The translations under genes and the position numbers were made by a program. Under the pieces are notes generated by a model. That model was given only the letters and a program-made list of their open reading frames with translations, ran no database searches and was not told the DNA's origin. This document shows, in pieces, positions 1-6,738 of a stretch of DNA of 17,245 nucleotides; position 1 is the stretch's first letter, and each line of letters starts with the position of its first letter. Source of the DNA: DASVWH01 sp036389715 (GTDB taxonomy: Bacteria > Acidobacteriota > Blastocatellia > Pyrinomonadales > Pyrinomonadaceae); the NCBI GenBank assembly GCA_036389715.1, contig DASVWH010000196.1:1-17245 (forward strand), in the 5' to 3' direction.

Positions 1-515
1 TTATGTATCGCGCGCGCGATCAGCTCCTTGCCCGTGCCCGACTCGCCGCGAATGAGGACGGTCGAGGTCGAGCGCGCCACCTTGAGAATCATCTTCTTGA
101 CGGCCTCCATCTCGGCCGAAGCGGAGATGATCTCGGCGTCGAGCGCATCGAGCCGCTTGAGCGCGCGGCGGATGGTCTCAAGCAGCGTGTCGCGCTCATA
201 AGGCTTTTGCAGGTAATCGAACGCGCCGCGCCGCAGGGCCTCCTTGGCCGAATCAATCGAGCCGTGCGCCGTCAGGAGTATGACGATGATGGAGGAGTCC
301 TGCGCGAGGAGATGTTGCAGCAGCTCTATGCCGTCCATCCCCGTCATCTTGAAATCCGTCAGCGCCAGGTCGAAGCGCCGCTCCTTGGCAAACTTCAAGG
401 CGGCTTCGCCGGACGAGGCCGTCGTCACGTCGTAGCCCTCGCCAGACAGGATCATCTCCAGAATTTCGCGCTGCGACTTTTCGTCGTCAACTACGAGTAT
501 GCTTTTGCGTGCCAT
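1..515 (-). CDS. NtrC-family sigma-54-dependent response regulator (3' end outside window)
   Basis: This is the N-terminal 171 codons of a regulator read on the minus strand from ATG at 515; the rest lies beyond the left edge. Residues 1-120 form a receiver domain: acidic pair D10-D11, probable phosphoacceptor D54 in LALTDFKM, T82 in LLTAHG and K104 in LQKPY. From about residue 133 a sigma-54-interacting AAA+ domain begins, with Walker A motif GESGTGKE at 157-164. In this family phosphorylation drives ATP-dependent activation of sigma-54 RNA polymerase. The gene lies 105 bp downstream of a sensor kinase on the same strand, its probable partner. No clear Shine-Dalgarno precedes the ATG; the GGAGG at 536-540 is on the opposite strand. 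A C-terminal Fis-type DNA-binding domain is expected but not visible. Family assignment is secure; the target genes are unknown. Confidence 0.93.
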   Translation of the reverse strand, partial: MARKSILVVDDEKSQREILEMILSGEGYDVTTASSGEAALKFAKERRFDLALTDFKMTGMDGIELLQHLLAQDSSIIVILLTAHGSIDSAKEALRRGAFDYLQKPYERDTLLETIRRALKRLDALDAEIISASAEMEAVKKMILKVARSTSTVLIRGESGTGKELIARAIH

Positions 516-592
516 ATGAAATGTAAGGCTGAAAAGGAGGTGTCAGGGCAGAGGGGCGAAAGCCTGACTGCCCGGCTTCCAATGACTGCGCT

Positions 593-633
593 CTCATCCT
601 TCATCCCTGCTCCTCGCTTCTCATCCTTCATCC
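593..633. repeat. 14-bp direct repeat spanning the kinase stop codon
   Basis: The word CTCATCCTTCATCC occurs at 593-606 and again at 620-633. On the minus strand it reads GGATGAAGGATGAG, once over the last kinase codons and stop and once just after it, inside the 105-bp gap before the response regulator. Each copy itself contains two GGATGA units. Apart from this, the gap 516-620 shows no clear hairpin or promoter. Confidence 0.7.
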
Positions 634-2141
634 TTTCGTTCTGTTGGTAGTGTGATCGTAAAGGTCGTCCCCGTGCCCGGTCTTGATTCTACTGTGATCG
701 TGCCGCCGTGATCGTCCACGGCCTTTTTGACGATGGCGAGACCGAGGCCCGTCCCCGTCTCCTTGGTCGAAAAGTAGGGCTCGAAGACTTTCGAGAGATT
801 TTCGGGCGCGATGCCGCGGCCCGTATCCGAAATCTCGACGCGCGCCATGCGCCCGGAGTCTTCGGCCGAGAGCGCGATGGTGAGCCTTCCGCCCGCGCCG
901 TCAATCGCCTGCATCCCGTTGATAATCAGGTTGGTAAAGAGCGAGCGCAGGGCTTCCGGGTCGCCCATCACCGCAGGCACTTCGCCGTGCTGCTCGACGC
1001 GCGTTTCGATATTACTCTCGGCCGCCTTGACCTCGACCATCTGCAATGCGTCTTCGGCCGTCTCGCGCAGGTTGAGCGGTCGCAGTTCGAGCCTCGACGG
1101 GCGCGAGTAGTTGAGAAATTCCGAGATGCGCGTATTGATGCGCGCGACCTCGACCTTAAGTTGTCGCGCCAGGCGCTCGAACGTCTCGCGCTTCTGCGCA
1201 TCCTCGGGCGCAAAGGCAGTCCGCAGGTGATCGAGCGTCAGGTTGATGTAGTTGAGCGGGTTCCTGATCTCGTGCGCGATGGCGGAGGCCAGGCGGCCGA
1301 CGACCGCAGACTGTTCGGCCTGGTGAAGCTGCGCTTCAAGCTCGCGCGTGTGTCCGAGCATGGCGATCATCTCGTTAAAGCGCGACGCCAGTTGGCCCAT
1401 CTCGTCGCGGCGGTCTGCCGCGGGCACGCGGAAATCGAAGTCACCGCCTGCGACCCGCCGCGCCGCGTTCGATAAATCCTTGATCGGGCGCGTGAACTGC
1501 CAGACCAGGAAGCCCGCGATGAGTGTCGCCGCCAGCAGCACGACCAGAGTGTAGATGAGCGGGCGCGCCGCCTGGATGTTCCAGAAACTGGGTTGCCTGT
1601 CCGATTTAAGGGCGACGATGACATACCAGCGGCCCTTCTCCGTGACGATGGCGAAGCCGTGCGACTCGCCCTCGGCCGTGACCTCTTCGCCTGCCCCGCT
1701 CTGCGGAAAGTATTTTCGGTCCGCCCCGACATCATTCATCAGCGGCGGCAGCGTCTTCATATCTTGCAGGTGATAATACTGGTACGAGCCGTCGTCCTTG
1801 ACCGTCGGAAAGTATCTCGGGTCCAGATTGTCTATCACGCGCCACTGGTCATCTACGACGACGATGTTGGTGACGCGCCCGTTTGGCGGCTCAAGCAGCG
1901 GTTGGTGCTCGCGCGGGAGCAGCTCGATCAGGCGGTCGGTGGACGAGAGGCTTTTGACGCCGAGCGCGACCCCGGCGATCAGCGCCTGCTCCTGGCGCTC
2001 ACGCAGCCGCTCGTTATTTCTCTCCGCGCGCAGGTTCAGGTAATACTGCACGCCGAGCGTCCCGACGAGCAGCGCCGCCAGCACGAGCATCAGCCGGACG
2101 CGGAAACTTGAGATGAAGCGAAGTGCATTCATGCGGCTCAA
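621..2141 (-). CDS. Membrane sensor histidine kinase (HAMP, HisKA, HATPase), NtrB/ZraS-like
   Basis: A 506-residue sensor kinase. A transmembrane helix at about 15-33 and another at about 195-214 bracket an extracytoplasmic sensor domain of roughly 160 residues that I cannot assign to a ligand class. A HAMP linker follows (about 215-268). The dimerisation/phosphoacceptor helix carries H290 in AIAHEIRNPLNY. The ATPase domain shows the N box (LFTNLIINGMQA, about 401-412), G1 (DTGRGIAPE), F box (FEPYFSTK) and G2 (GTGLGLAIV). All catalytic motifs look intact. It precedes an NtrC-type regulator on the same strand, so it probably autophosphorylates and passes phosphate to it. The start is uncertain: TTG at 2141 has AGG 4 nt upstream, while ATG at 2132 (three residues shorter) has a more usual codon but poorer spacing. 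A probable promoter lies at 2217-2246. Confidence 0.93.
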   Translation of the reverse strand: MSRMNALRFISSFRVRLMLVLAALLVGTLGVQYYLNLRAERNNERLRERQEQALIAGVALGVKSLSSTDRLIELLPREHQPLLEPPNGRVTNIVVVDDQWRVIDNLDPRYFPTVKDDGSYQYYHLQDMKTLPPLMNDVGADRKYFPQSGAGEEVTAEGESHGFAIVTEKGRWYVIVALKSDRQPSFWNIQAARPLIYTLVVLLAATLIAGFLVWQFTRPIKDLSNAARRVAGGDFDFRVPAADRRDEMGQLASRFNEMIAMLGHTRELEAQLHQAEQSAVVGRLASAIAHEIRNPLNYINLTLDHLRTAFAPEDAQKRETFERLARQLKVEVARINTRISEFLNYSRPSRLELRPLNLRETAEDALQMVEVKAAESNIETRVEQHGEVPAVMGDPEALRSLFTNLIINGMQAIDGAGGRLTIALSAEDSGRMARVEISDTGRGIAPENLSKVFEPYFSTKETGTGLGLAIVKKAVDDHGGTITVESRPGTGTTFTITLPTERKDEG

Positions 2142-2199
2142 CTGACCTGCAAGGAACCCCCTCTGCCAGGCCCTCGTGCGGCCCCGGTTGCCTTAAGAC

Positions 2200-2256
2200 A
2201 TCAGCGCGAATTATGGATTATATCAGCGCGACTTATTTTTTGTTGCTGCCAGCGCG
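2200..2256. repeat. Repeated CAGCGCG words around the kinase promoter (possible operator)
   Basis: ATCAGCGCGA occurs at 2200-2209 and 2222-2231, exactly 22 bp apart (about two helical turns), on both sides of the TATAAT box. A third shorter copy, CAGCGCG, is at 2250-2256. Spacing on one helical face at a promoter is typical of a regulator binding site, but CGCG-rich words are common in this genome, so this is inference. Confidence 0.35.
2217..2246 (-). promoter_or_regulatory. Extended -10 promoter for the kinase-regulator operon
   Basis: On the minus strand TATAAT (2222 to 2217) is a perfect -10 and is preceded by TGA, giving the extended form TGnTATAAT. The -35 is poor (GCAACA, 18 bp upstream), which extended -10 promoters tolerate. 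The predicted start near 2210 leaves a leader of about 70 nt before the kinase start. Confidence 0.5.
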
Positions 2257-2272
2257 CTTCAAATGTTATAGT
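2243..2272 (+). promoter_or_regulatory. Possible promoter for the transpeptidase gene
   Basis: TTGCTG at 2243-2248 and TATAGT at 2267-2272 are separated by 18 bp on the plus strand, each 4-5 of 6 matches to the sigma-70 consensus. A start near 2279 would leave a leader of roughly 275 nt, which is long, so another promoter closer to the gene is possible. Confidence 0.3.
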
Positions 2273-2556
2273 TGCGACGGTCTCAAAGCAAACTCCCCAG
2301 AGGCCGCCCGTAGGGAATTCTTCCCTCCTCACCGTACAGAAGAAGGTCGTCGGAAAAGCAGAAAACGGTTAGAGGAGTGTTTTGAAGATTCTCCTGACTT
2401 CAAAATTTATCTTTCAATTGACGCTCGGCGCGCCACTTAGAGCCGTGCGCGCCAGCCGTTTCAATCCCCAATCGCCGGAAATTCGTCCGTGTTCGCGCTT
2501 GACGCTAACTCGCCAGTTGCACCCCTGGAAATCATTCAATAGCGAGGACCCAGTCA

Positions 2557-4230
2557 ATGATTCAAATCCAGCGTACCCCGTACCCCGCGCCGTTGGCGCT
2601 CAGTCTTCTCCTTTTCATCTCCCTCCTTTCAACCGCAACCATCCAGGCCAAGGACAAACGGTCGGCCAAGGCTAAAGCCCCGGCCGCCGCCCGCGCGCAA
2701 TCGTCGCGCAACGAGAAGAACTCGCGCGCCGAGAAAGGCCGCGAGAAATCGGCGCGCGCCGAAAAGGGGCGCGACAAATCGGCCAGGGAAGCCAAAGTAG
2801 ATAAGAGGCGCGACAAGGTTTCCGCCAGGGAACAGCGCGCCGCCAGGAAGGAAGCCGAAGAGGATCGGCGGGGCGCACGCGGTCTCTCAAAGCGCGAGCG
2901 GCTGGCAGAGGCTCGACGCCAGGCAGAGCAGCGCCGCCGCGAGCTCGAAGAAGCCAGGCGACGCGCCGAACTGGCCCGCCAGGCCGCGATAGCCCGCCAG
3001 CGCGCCGCCGAACAGGCGATGCGCGACGAAGCCATCTCCAACATCGCAAGGGATAATACGACGGGCGAAGACCTGGAAGTGCGCCGCGTGGCCGTCGCCG
3101 CGCTGGGCAATCACGCTGGAACGGTCGTCGTCATGGACCCGCAGACGGGCCGCGTCTACACGGTCGTTAATCAGGAATGGGCGCTGCGGCGGGGCTTCAA
3201 GCCCTGCTCGACGATCAAGCTGGTGACGGGCCTGGCCGGGCTGACGGAGAAGGTGATTGACCCTGTCCAGACCGTCAACGTCTCGGACCGCAGGTACGCC
3301 ATTGACCTGACCGATTCGCTGGCCTATTCCAACAACGGCTACTTTCAGAACGTCGGCGGGCGCGTCGGCTTCGAGCGGATGATGAGCTACGCGCGCGAGC
3401 TCGGGCTCGGCGAGAGGACCGGCATCAACCACGCCAACGAGTACGCGGGGCGCGTGCCGCTCTTCAAGAGCGGTTACGCCGTCAATCACATGTGCTCGCA
3501 CGGCGACGATTTCGAGGTCACGCCGATTCAATTGGCCACGCTCGTCTCGGCCATCGCCAACGGCGGCTCGCTGCTCACGCCGCACCTGCCGCGCACGCCG
3601 CAGGAAGAGGTCAGGTTCAAGACGGAAGTGCGCCGCCGGATAAATATTCCGCAGGAATCGATCCGGCAGTTGATTCCGGGCATGATCGGCTCCGTCAACT
3701 ACGGTTCCGGCAAGCGCGCCTTCGACCCGCTCCAGACCATCGCCGGGAAGACAGGGACCTGCATCGGTCAGGGCTCCTGGCTCGGCCTCTTCACTTCCTA
3801 CGCGCCGGTCCAGAACCCGCGCCTGGCCGTCGTCGTCGTCACACGCGGCCCGGATGCGCGCGGCCATTTCCCGGCCTACGTCGCCGGACAGATTTACCGC
3901 GCGCTCAAGGGACGCTTCGGGACGGCGGGCGGCATACAGTATGCGAATGTGCCGATCCCGACACGCCCGAAGATCAACCCGAACGCGGCCGCCGCCCTCA
4001 GCGACGAAGAGGACGACGACGCGCAGGCGGCTGCCGAGACGGGCGACCAGGCTGGCGGCAACGCTTCGCCCGGCGCAACGCGCAGCAGCAGCGGCGTCAA
4101 GAGCACCATCATGACCGTGCCTTCGAGGCCCACGGAAGTGACCATCCGTCCCGCCGCGCCCGGCTCTGCGCAGACGCCCGGCGGGCAGAACGACCAGCGA
4201 CCGCGCCGCGTGCTGACGACCAGACCGTAA
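2557..4230 (+). CDS. Exported penicillin-binding transpeptidase with basic coiled-coil N-terminus
   Basis: A 557-residue protein with ATG preceded by GAGGA at 8 nt. Residues 1-31 look like a signal peptide or membrane anchor. Residues 32-165 are extremely rich in Arg, Lys, Glu and Ala: imperfect 9-10-residue repeats at 56-84, then a predicted long charged helix or coiled coil. From about 185 a penicillin-binding transpeptidase domain follows with all three active-site motifs: S218-T-I-K221, S258-N-N260 and K398-T-G400. The tail (about 465-557) is Pro/Ala/Thr-rich with an acidic patch, and looks disordered. The family cross-links peptidoglycan or binds beta-lactams in the periplasm. The PBP dimer domain normal in class B PBPs is absent, its place taken by the charged helix. 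Cys217 and Cys402 sit beside the catalytic Ser and KTG motifs. The fold is secure; the exact role (cross-linking, spore- or division-specific, or sensor) is not. Confidence 0.88.
   Translation: MIQIQRTPYPAPLALSLLLFISLLSTATIQAKDKRSAKAKAPAAARAQSSRNEKNSRAEKGREKSARAEKGRDKSAREAKVDKRRDKVSAREQRAARKEAEEDRRGARGLSKRERLAEARRQAEQRRRELEEARRRAELARQAAIARQRAAEQAMRDEAISNIARDNTTGEDLEVRRVAVAALGNHAGTVVVMDPQTGRVYTVVNQEWALRRGFKPCSTIKLVTGLAGLTEKVIDPVQTVNVSDRRYAIDLTDSLAYSNNGYFQNVGGRVGFERMMSYARELGLGERTGINHANEYAGRVPLFKSGYAVNHMCSHGDDFEVTPIQLATLVSAIANGGSLLTPHLPRTPQEEVRFKTEVRRRINIPQESIRQLIPGMIGSVNYGSGKRAFDPLQTIAGKTGTCIGQGSWLGLFTSYAPVQNPRLAVVVVTRGPDARGHFPAYVAGQIYRALKGRFGTAGGIQYANVPIPTRPKINPNAAAALSDEEDDDAQAAAETGDQAGGNASPGATRSSSGVKSTIMTVPSRPTEVTIRPAAPGSAQTPGGQNDQRPRRVLTTRP
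2722..2808 (+). repeat. In-frame degenerate tandem repeat in the transpeptidase gene
   Basis: Three consecutive units of 27-30 bp encode SRAEKGREK, SARAEKGRDK and SAREAKVDK. The first two are nearly the same at DNA level. The array starts the basic, helix-forming spacer between signal peptide and catalytic domain, and could expand or contract without breaking the frame. Confidence 0.65.
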
Positions 4231-4255
4231 GGGCGGTGCTAAAGAACTGCGTTTT

Positions 4256-4315
4256 AAAGAGGCAGAAGTGAAGTAGTCAAGCGAAAGACGCGCCGCTGCT
4301 TCACTTCTGCCTTTT
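4256..4315 (+). terminator. Rho-independent terminator after the transpeptidase gene
   Basis: A 17-bp inverted repeat (4260-4276 with 4296-4312, arms AGGCAGAAGTGAAGTAG and CTGCTTCACTTCTGCCT, one mismatch) starts 29 bp after the stop codon and is followed by TTTA. The stem can extend outward through an A-run at 4256-4258 and the T-run. The loop may hold a small inner GCG/CGC hairpin. The A-run and T-run on opposite sides mean it could act in both directions. Confidence 0.7.
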
Positions 4316-4344
4316 AGCCTTTGGCCGCACCCTACTTTTGTCGC

Positions 4345-4374
4345 TTGACAGTCGGGCGTTTATTGCAGGATTAT
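4345..4374 (+). promoter_or_regulatory. Sigma-70-type promoter for the secreted TPR-like protein
   Basis: TTGACA (6 of 6) at 4345-4350 and GATTAT (4 of 6) at 4369-4374 are 18 bp apart, just after the preceding terminator. The predicted start is near 4381, giving a leader of nearly 200 nt. Confidence 0.5.
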
Positions 4375-4576
4375 TGCGCATCGCTTTTAAGTTTTCTCTG
4401 AACTGAAAATCCCCGGCTTTCCCCTTTGCCAACGGTCGTCAGCATGCCCGGCGCGGCAACCGAAGGTATAGCGCAAGCATCTGAGAAAGCGCGAAGCAGG
4501 TGCAGACCCGCTCCGAGACCCCCGGCCGGTTTAATTGAATATTGAAGAAGAATAGTGCCTGGAGGATATGCGACCG
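4375..4576 (+). other. Long leader before the TPR-like gene
   Basis: This stretch completes the 346-bp gap between 4230 and 4577. It holds several short GC-rich complementary words (GCCCGGCGCGGC and CCCCCGGCCGG among them), then an AT-rich section at 4530-4550 and GGAGG at 4561-4565. I compared it from memory with TPP, cobalamin, SAM, c-di-GMP and c-di-AMP riboswitch cores and recognise none. No coding frame looks real. Confidence 0.4.
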
Positions 4577-5836
4577 ATGAAAATGCCGATTAGATTATTC
4601 ATTTTTGCTGCGCTCGTAGCGGCCCTTGCTCTGCCGGCGCTCGCCCAGACCACGCCAGCCACCAGCAGTACGCCGACGCCTGCGGCCCAGGGCAGCCAGG
4701 ACGACGCCCAGGCCAAGGTTGATCTCTACAACAAGCTGGTCAGCAACCGCACCACCAATCCGCCGGTCGCGTATGAAGCTGCCAAGGAGTATATCCAGAA
4801 ATACGGGAGCGACAGCGACCAGTACGTCAACTACGCCAAGAAGTATGTCGCCGCTTACGATAAGCAGGCGCGCCAGAACCAGTTCAACGAGCAGCTCAAA
4901 ACCAAGAACTACAACGCGGCTTTCGCCTCCGGCAAGCAGATTCTGGCCGAAGACCCGGAGAATCTGGCAGTCCTCTACGAACTCTCGAAGGCCGGATTTA
5001 CGGCCGCGACCTCCGGCAACGAAGCTAATAATGCCGACGCCGCTGCTTACGCCAAAAAGACTCTACAGTTGTTGCAGGCCGGTAAGACCTTCGAGCCGAA
5101 CAAGCCCGTGACGGGCAAGAACGACATCGTCGGCGGTCTCAACTATGCGCTCGGCTTCCTGCTCAGAAAGACCGCGCCGACCGAAGCGGCGACCTATTTC
5201 ATCAGCGCCGCGCAGGTTGACGGGTTTGCCAAGAACGACCCGCAGACCTATGTGCAGCTCGCCGCCATATACGAGGATACGGAGTACACCCGGCTGGCCG
5301 CGCAATACCAGTCGAGCTGCAAGACTGACGAGCAGCTCAAGACGGCCGAATGCACGGCGCTCGGCCAAAGCGTCAACTCCGTCGTGGACCGCATGATAGA
5401 CGCCCTGGCGCGCGCCATCGCTTATAGCGAGAAGAGCCCTGACGCGGCCAAGTACCAGGCGGCCAGGGAAGGCTGGCTGAAGTCCCTGACGGCCTACTAC
5501 AAGTACCGGAACAACAATTCCGACGCTGGCCTAAAAGAGCTGATCGCTGGCGTGACGAACAAGCCGCTGCCGCTGCCGGGCACGACACCGGCGACGACTG
5601 CACCGGCTTCGAGCGGCACTGCGACACAGCCGACCGGAACTTCTGCGGCCCCTTCAGCACCGGCGGGCAGAATCGCAACTCCGAGCACCAACACCGCCAC
5701 CCCGGCCAGCACTTCGCAGCCGACGACGACAGCGCCGAAGACGACACCGGCCACCACTTCGCAGCCCAACGGTAAGACGACGCCCAAGCCGGCCGCCGCT
5801 ACTTCCAAGAAGGGCAATCACGGCAGGCGCAGTTAA
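4577..5836 (+). CDS. Secreted TPR-like protein with Pro/Thr/Ala-rich tail, function unknown
   Basis: About 419 residues. The signal peptide is clear: MKMP, a hydrophobic run, then ALA before a predicted cleavage at Gln. A low-complexity TTPATSST linker follows. The central part (about 45-320) is alpha-helical, with Ala/Tyr/Leu/Asn patterns like degenerate tetratricopeptide or SEL1-type helical pairs (for example YNAAFASGKQILAEDPENLAVLYELSKAG). The last 90 residues are a Pro/Thr/Ser/Ala tail ending in a basic KKGNHGRRS. Such architecture suggests a periplasmic or surface scaffold. GGAGG at 4561-4565 is only 2 nt before the first ATG (4568) but 11 nt before 4577, so I prefer 4577, which also gives the more typical signal peptide. 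I do not recognise a named family, and no enzyme motif is visible. Confidence 0.8.
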   Translation: MKMPIRLFIFAALVAALALPALAQTTPATSSTPTPAAQGSQDDAQAKVDLYNKLVSNRTTNPPVAYEAAKEYIQKYGSDSDQYVNYAKKYVAAYDKQARQNQFNEQLKTKNYNAAFASGKQILAEDPENLAVLYELSKAGFTAATSGNEANNADAAAYAKKTLQLLQAGKTFEPNKPVTGKNDIVGGLNYALGFLLRKTAPTEAATYFISAAQVDGFAKNDPQTYVQLAAIYEDTEYTRLAAQYQSSCKTDEQLKTAECTALGQSVNSVVDRMIDALARAIAYSEKSPDAAKYQAAREGWLKSLTAYYKYRNNNSDAGLKELIAGVTNKPLPLPGTTPATTAPASSGTATQPTGTSAAPSAPAGRIATPSTNTATPASTSQPTTTAPKTTPATTSQPNGKTTPKPAAATSKKGNHGRRS

Positions 5837-5871
5837 GCCGAACGCTTCGCATCTCTCCTGGCCCGAACCGA

Positions 5872-5915
5872 GACGCCGGGCGCAACGTCTTTTCTTAGAC
5901 GCTGCGTCCGGCGTT
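5872..5915 (+). terminator. Strong hairpin between the TPR-like gene and rnc
   Basis: Arms 5872-5889 and 5898-5915 form an 18-bp stem with two or three G-U wobbles or mismatches and an 8-nt TTTTCTTA loop. Only TTT follows, so this is terminator-like rather than canonical. It lies 35 bp after the TPR-like gene stop and overlaps the upstream part of the rnc promoter. Confidence 0.55.
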
Positions 5916-5924
5916 TGCTACAAT
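5895..5924 (+). promoter_or_regulatory. Candidate rnc promoter just upstream of the start codon
   Basis: TACAAT at 5919-5924 matches the -10 box at 5 of 6 positions. The -35 region (TTAGAC, 18 bp upstream) is weak. Transcription would begin near 5931, only about 4 nt before the GTG at 5935. Confidence 0.45.
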
Positions 5925-5934
5925 CCGCGCTACT

Positions 5935-6678
5935 GTGAAGAAACCAATAGCTCCTGCCGCAGACTTAAATGAGCTGGAAGAGATTCTGGCCTACAAGTTC
6001 AGCAACCGAGCCCTGCTCGAACGCGCCGTCACGCACCGCTCCTGGGCGCACGAGCAGGTCGCGCCCGGCTCCGAACAGGAGGCGCGCCGTCTCCATAACG
6101 AAGCCTTTGAATTCGTCGGCGATTCGGTGCTCGGCCTGCTCGTCGCGGACTTTCTCTTCCAGGCTTACCCGGACGTGACCGAAGGCGAATTGTCGCGGAT
6201 GAAGCACCGCCTAGTCAGTGCGCCGACGCTGGCCAGGGCCTCCGAAAGATTAGGGCTCGGGCGGTTCATGCGCGTCGGGCGCGGCGAAGAGAAGAGCGGC
6301 GGGAGGCGCAAGCGCGCGCTGCTGGCCGATGCCTTTGAAGCCGTGCTGGCGGCCGTTTATCTGGACGGAGGGCTGCCCGCCGCGGCCGACTTTATTCATC
6401 ACGCGCTCGGCGAAGAGTTAGAGCACGCAGACCCTGAATCAGCGGCCGCCGCCGATTTCAAGACCATGTTGCAGGAGCGTCTCCAGGCCGACCAGCACAC
6501 CACGCCGCAGTACACCGTCATCGAAGCCGCAGGGCCGCCGCACCGCCGCACCTTTCACGTCGAGCTGAGCTGGGACGGCGGCTCCGTGCGCGGCGAAGGG
6601 CGGACTATCAAAGCCGCCGAGACGGCCGCGGCCCGCATCGCGCTGCAAAATATGGAGGCGGGAAATAACGGTCAGTGA
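5935..6678 (+). CDS. rnc: Ribonuclease III
   Basis: A 247-residue RNase III of normal length. It cleaves double-stranded RNA in rRNA precursors and structured mRNAs as a cytoplasmic homodimer using Mg2+. The catalytic domain (about 10-158) carries the signature NEAFEFVGDSVL at 55-66, where E59 and D63 match E. coli Glu41 and Asp45, and LADAFEAVLAAVYLDGG, where D132 and E135 match Asp114 and Glu117. The usual NERLEFLGD is NEAFEFVGD here, a mild variant keeping both acidic residues. A double-stranded RNA-binding domain follows at about 172-242 (DFKTMLQERLQ through IKAAETAAARIAL). GTG is the only sensible start: nothing resembling a Shine-Dalgarno precedes it and a -10 box lies 10 nt upstream. 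lepB follows 60 bp later, a pairing also common elsewhere. Confidence 0.97.
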   Translation: MKKPIAPAADLNELEEILAYKFSNRALLERAVTHRSWAHEQVAPGSEQEARRLHNEAFEFVGDSVLGLLVADFLFQAYPDVTEGELSRMKHRLVSAPTLARASERLGLGRFMRVGRGEEKSGGRRKRALLADAFEAVLAAVYLDGGLPAAADFIHHALGEELEHADPESAAAADFKTMLQERLQADQHTTPQYTVIEAAGPPHRRTFHVELSWDGGSVRGEGRTIKAAETAAARIALQNMEAGNNGQ

Positions 6679-6703
6679 CCGGGGGCCGCCCGGCATTACC
6701 GGC

Positions 6704-6732
6704 TTGACCGCCGCCAGTGCGTTCTTTAGGAT
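6704..6732 (+). promoter_or_regulatory. Weak candidate promoter before lepB
   Basis: TTGACC (5 of 6) at 6704-6709 and TAGGAT (4 of 6) at 6727-6732 are 17 bp apart. A start would fall at or very near the lepB ATG (6739). The same AGGA at 6728-6731 also makes a well-spaced Shine-Dalgarno, so the -10 match may be a coincidence and lepB may simply be read from rnc. Confidence 0.25.
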
Positions 6733-6738
6733 GTTTTT

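Larger units (their letters stand above)
2142..2556. other. Divergent intergenic region between the kinase and transpeptidase genes
   Basis: This 415-bp gap separates two divergently transcribed genes. The half near the kinase is AT-rich and holds the candidate promoters listed separately plus CAGCGCG at 2202-2208, 2224-2230 and 2250-2256. The half near the transpeptidase has a small palindrome GGGAA-ttc-TTCCC at 2313-2325 and a perfect 8-bp inverted repeat, TTTTGAAG at 2380-2387 and CTTCAAAA at 2398-2405. Short open frames cross the region (for example 2123-2440), but none has a convincing ribosome-binding site or protein-like composition, so I call no gene here. Confidence 0.6.

Noticed and set aside
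2143..2170. Possible sigma-54 promoter before the kinase (TGGCAG and TTGCA on the minus strand)
   Set aside because: The GG and GC elements are 15 bp apart instead of 10, so the site cannot be a canonical -24/-12 promoter.
2123..2440. Open frame of 105 codons in the divergent region
   Set aside because: It overlaps the kinase start on the other strand and the promoter region, has no Shine-Dalgarno, and its composition does not look like a protein.
2887..3867. Long minus-strand open frame opposite the transpeptidase gene
   Set aside because: High-GC shadow frame: the plus strand carries clear transpeptidase motifs and the minus translation shows no recognisable family.
4375..4567. TPP-like word CTGAGA in the leader of the TPR-like gene
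   Set aside because: The surrounding TPP riboswitch core is missing, and a single hexamer is not evidence.
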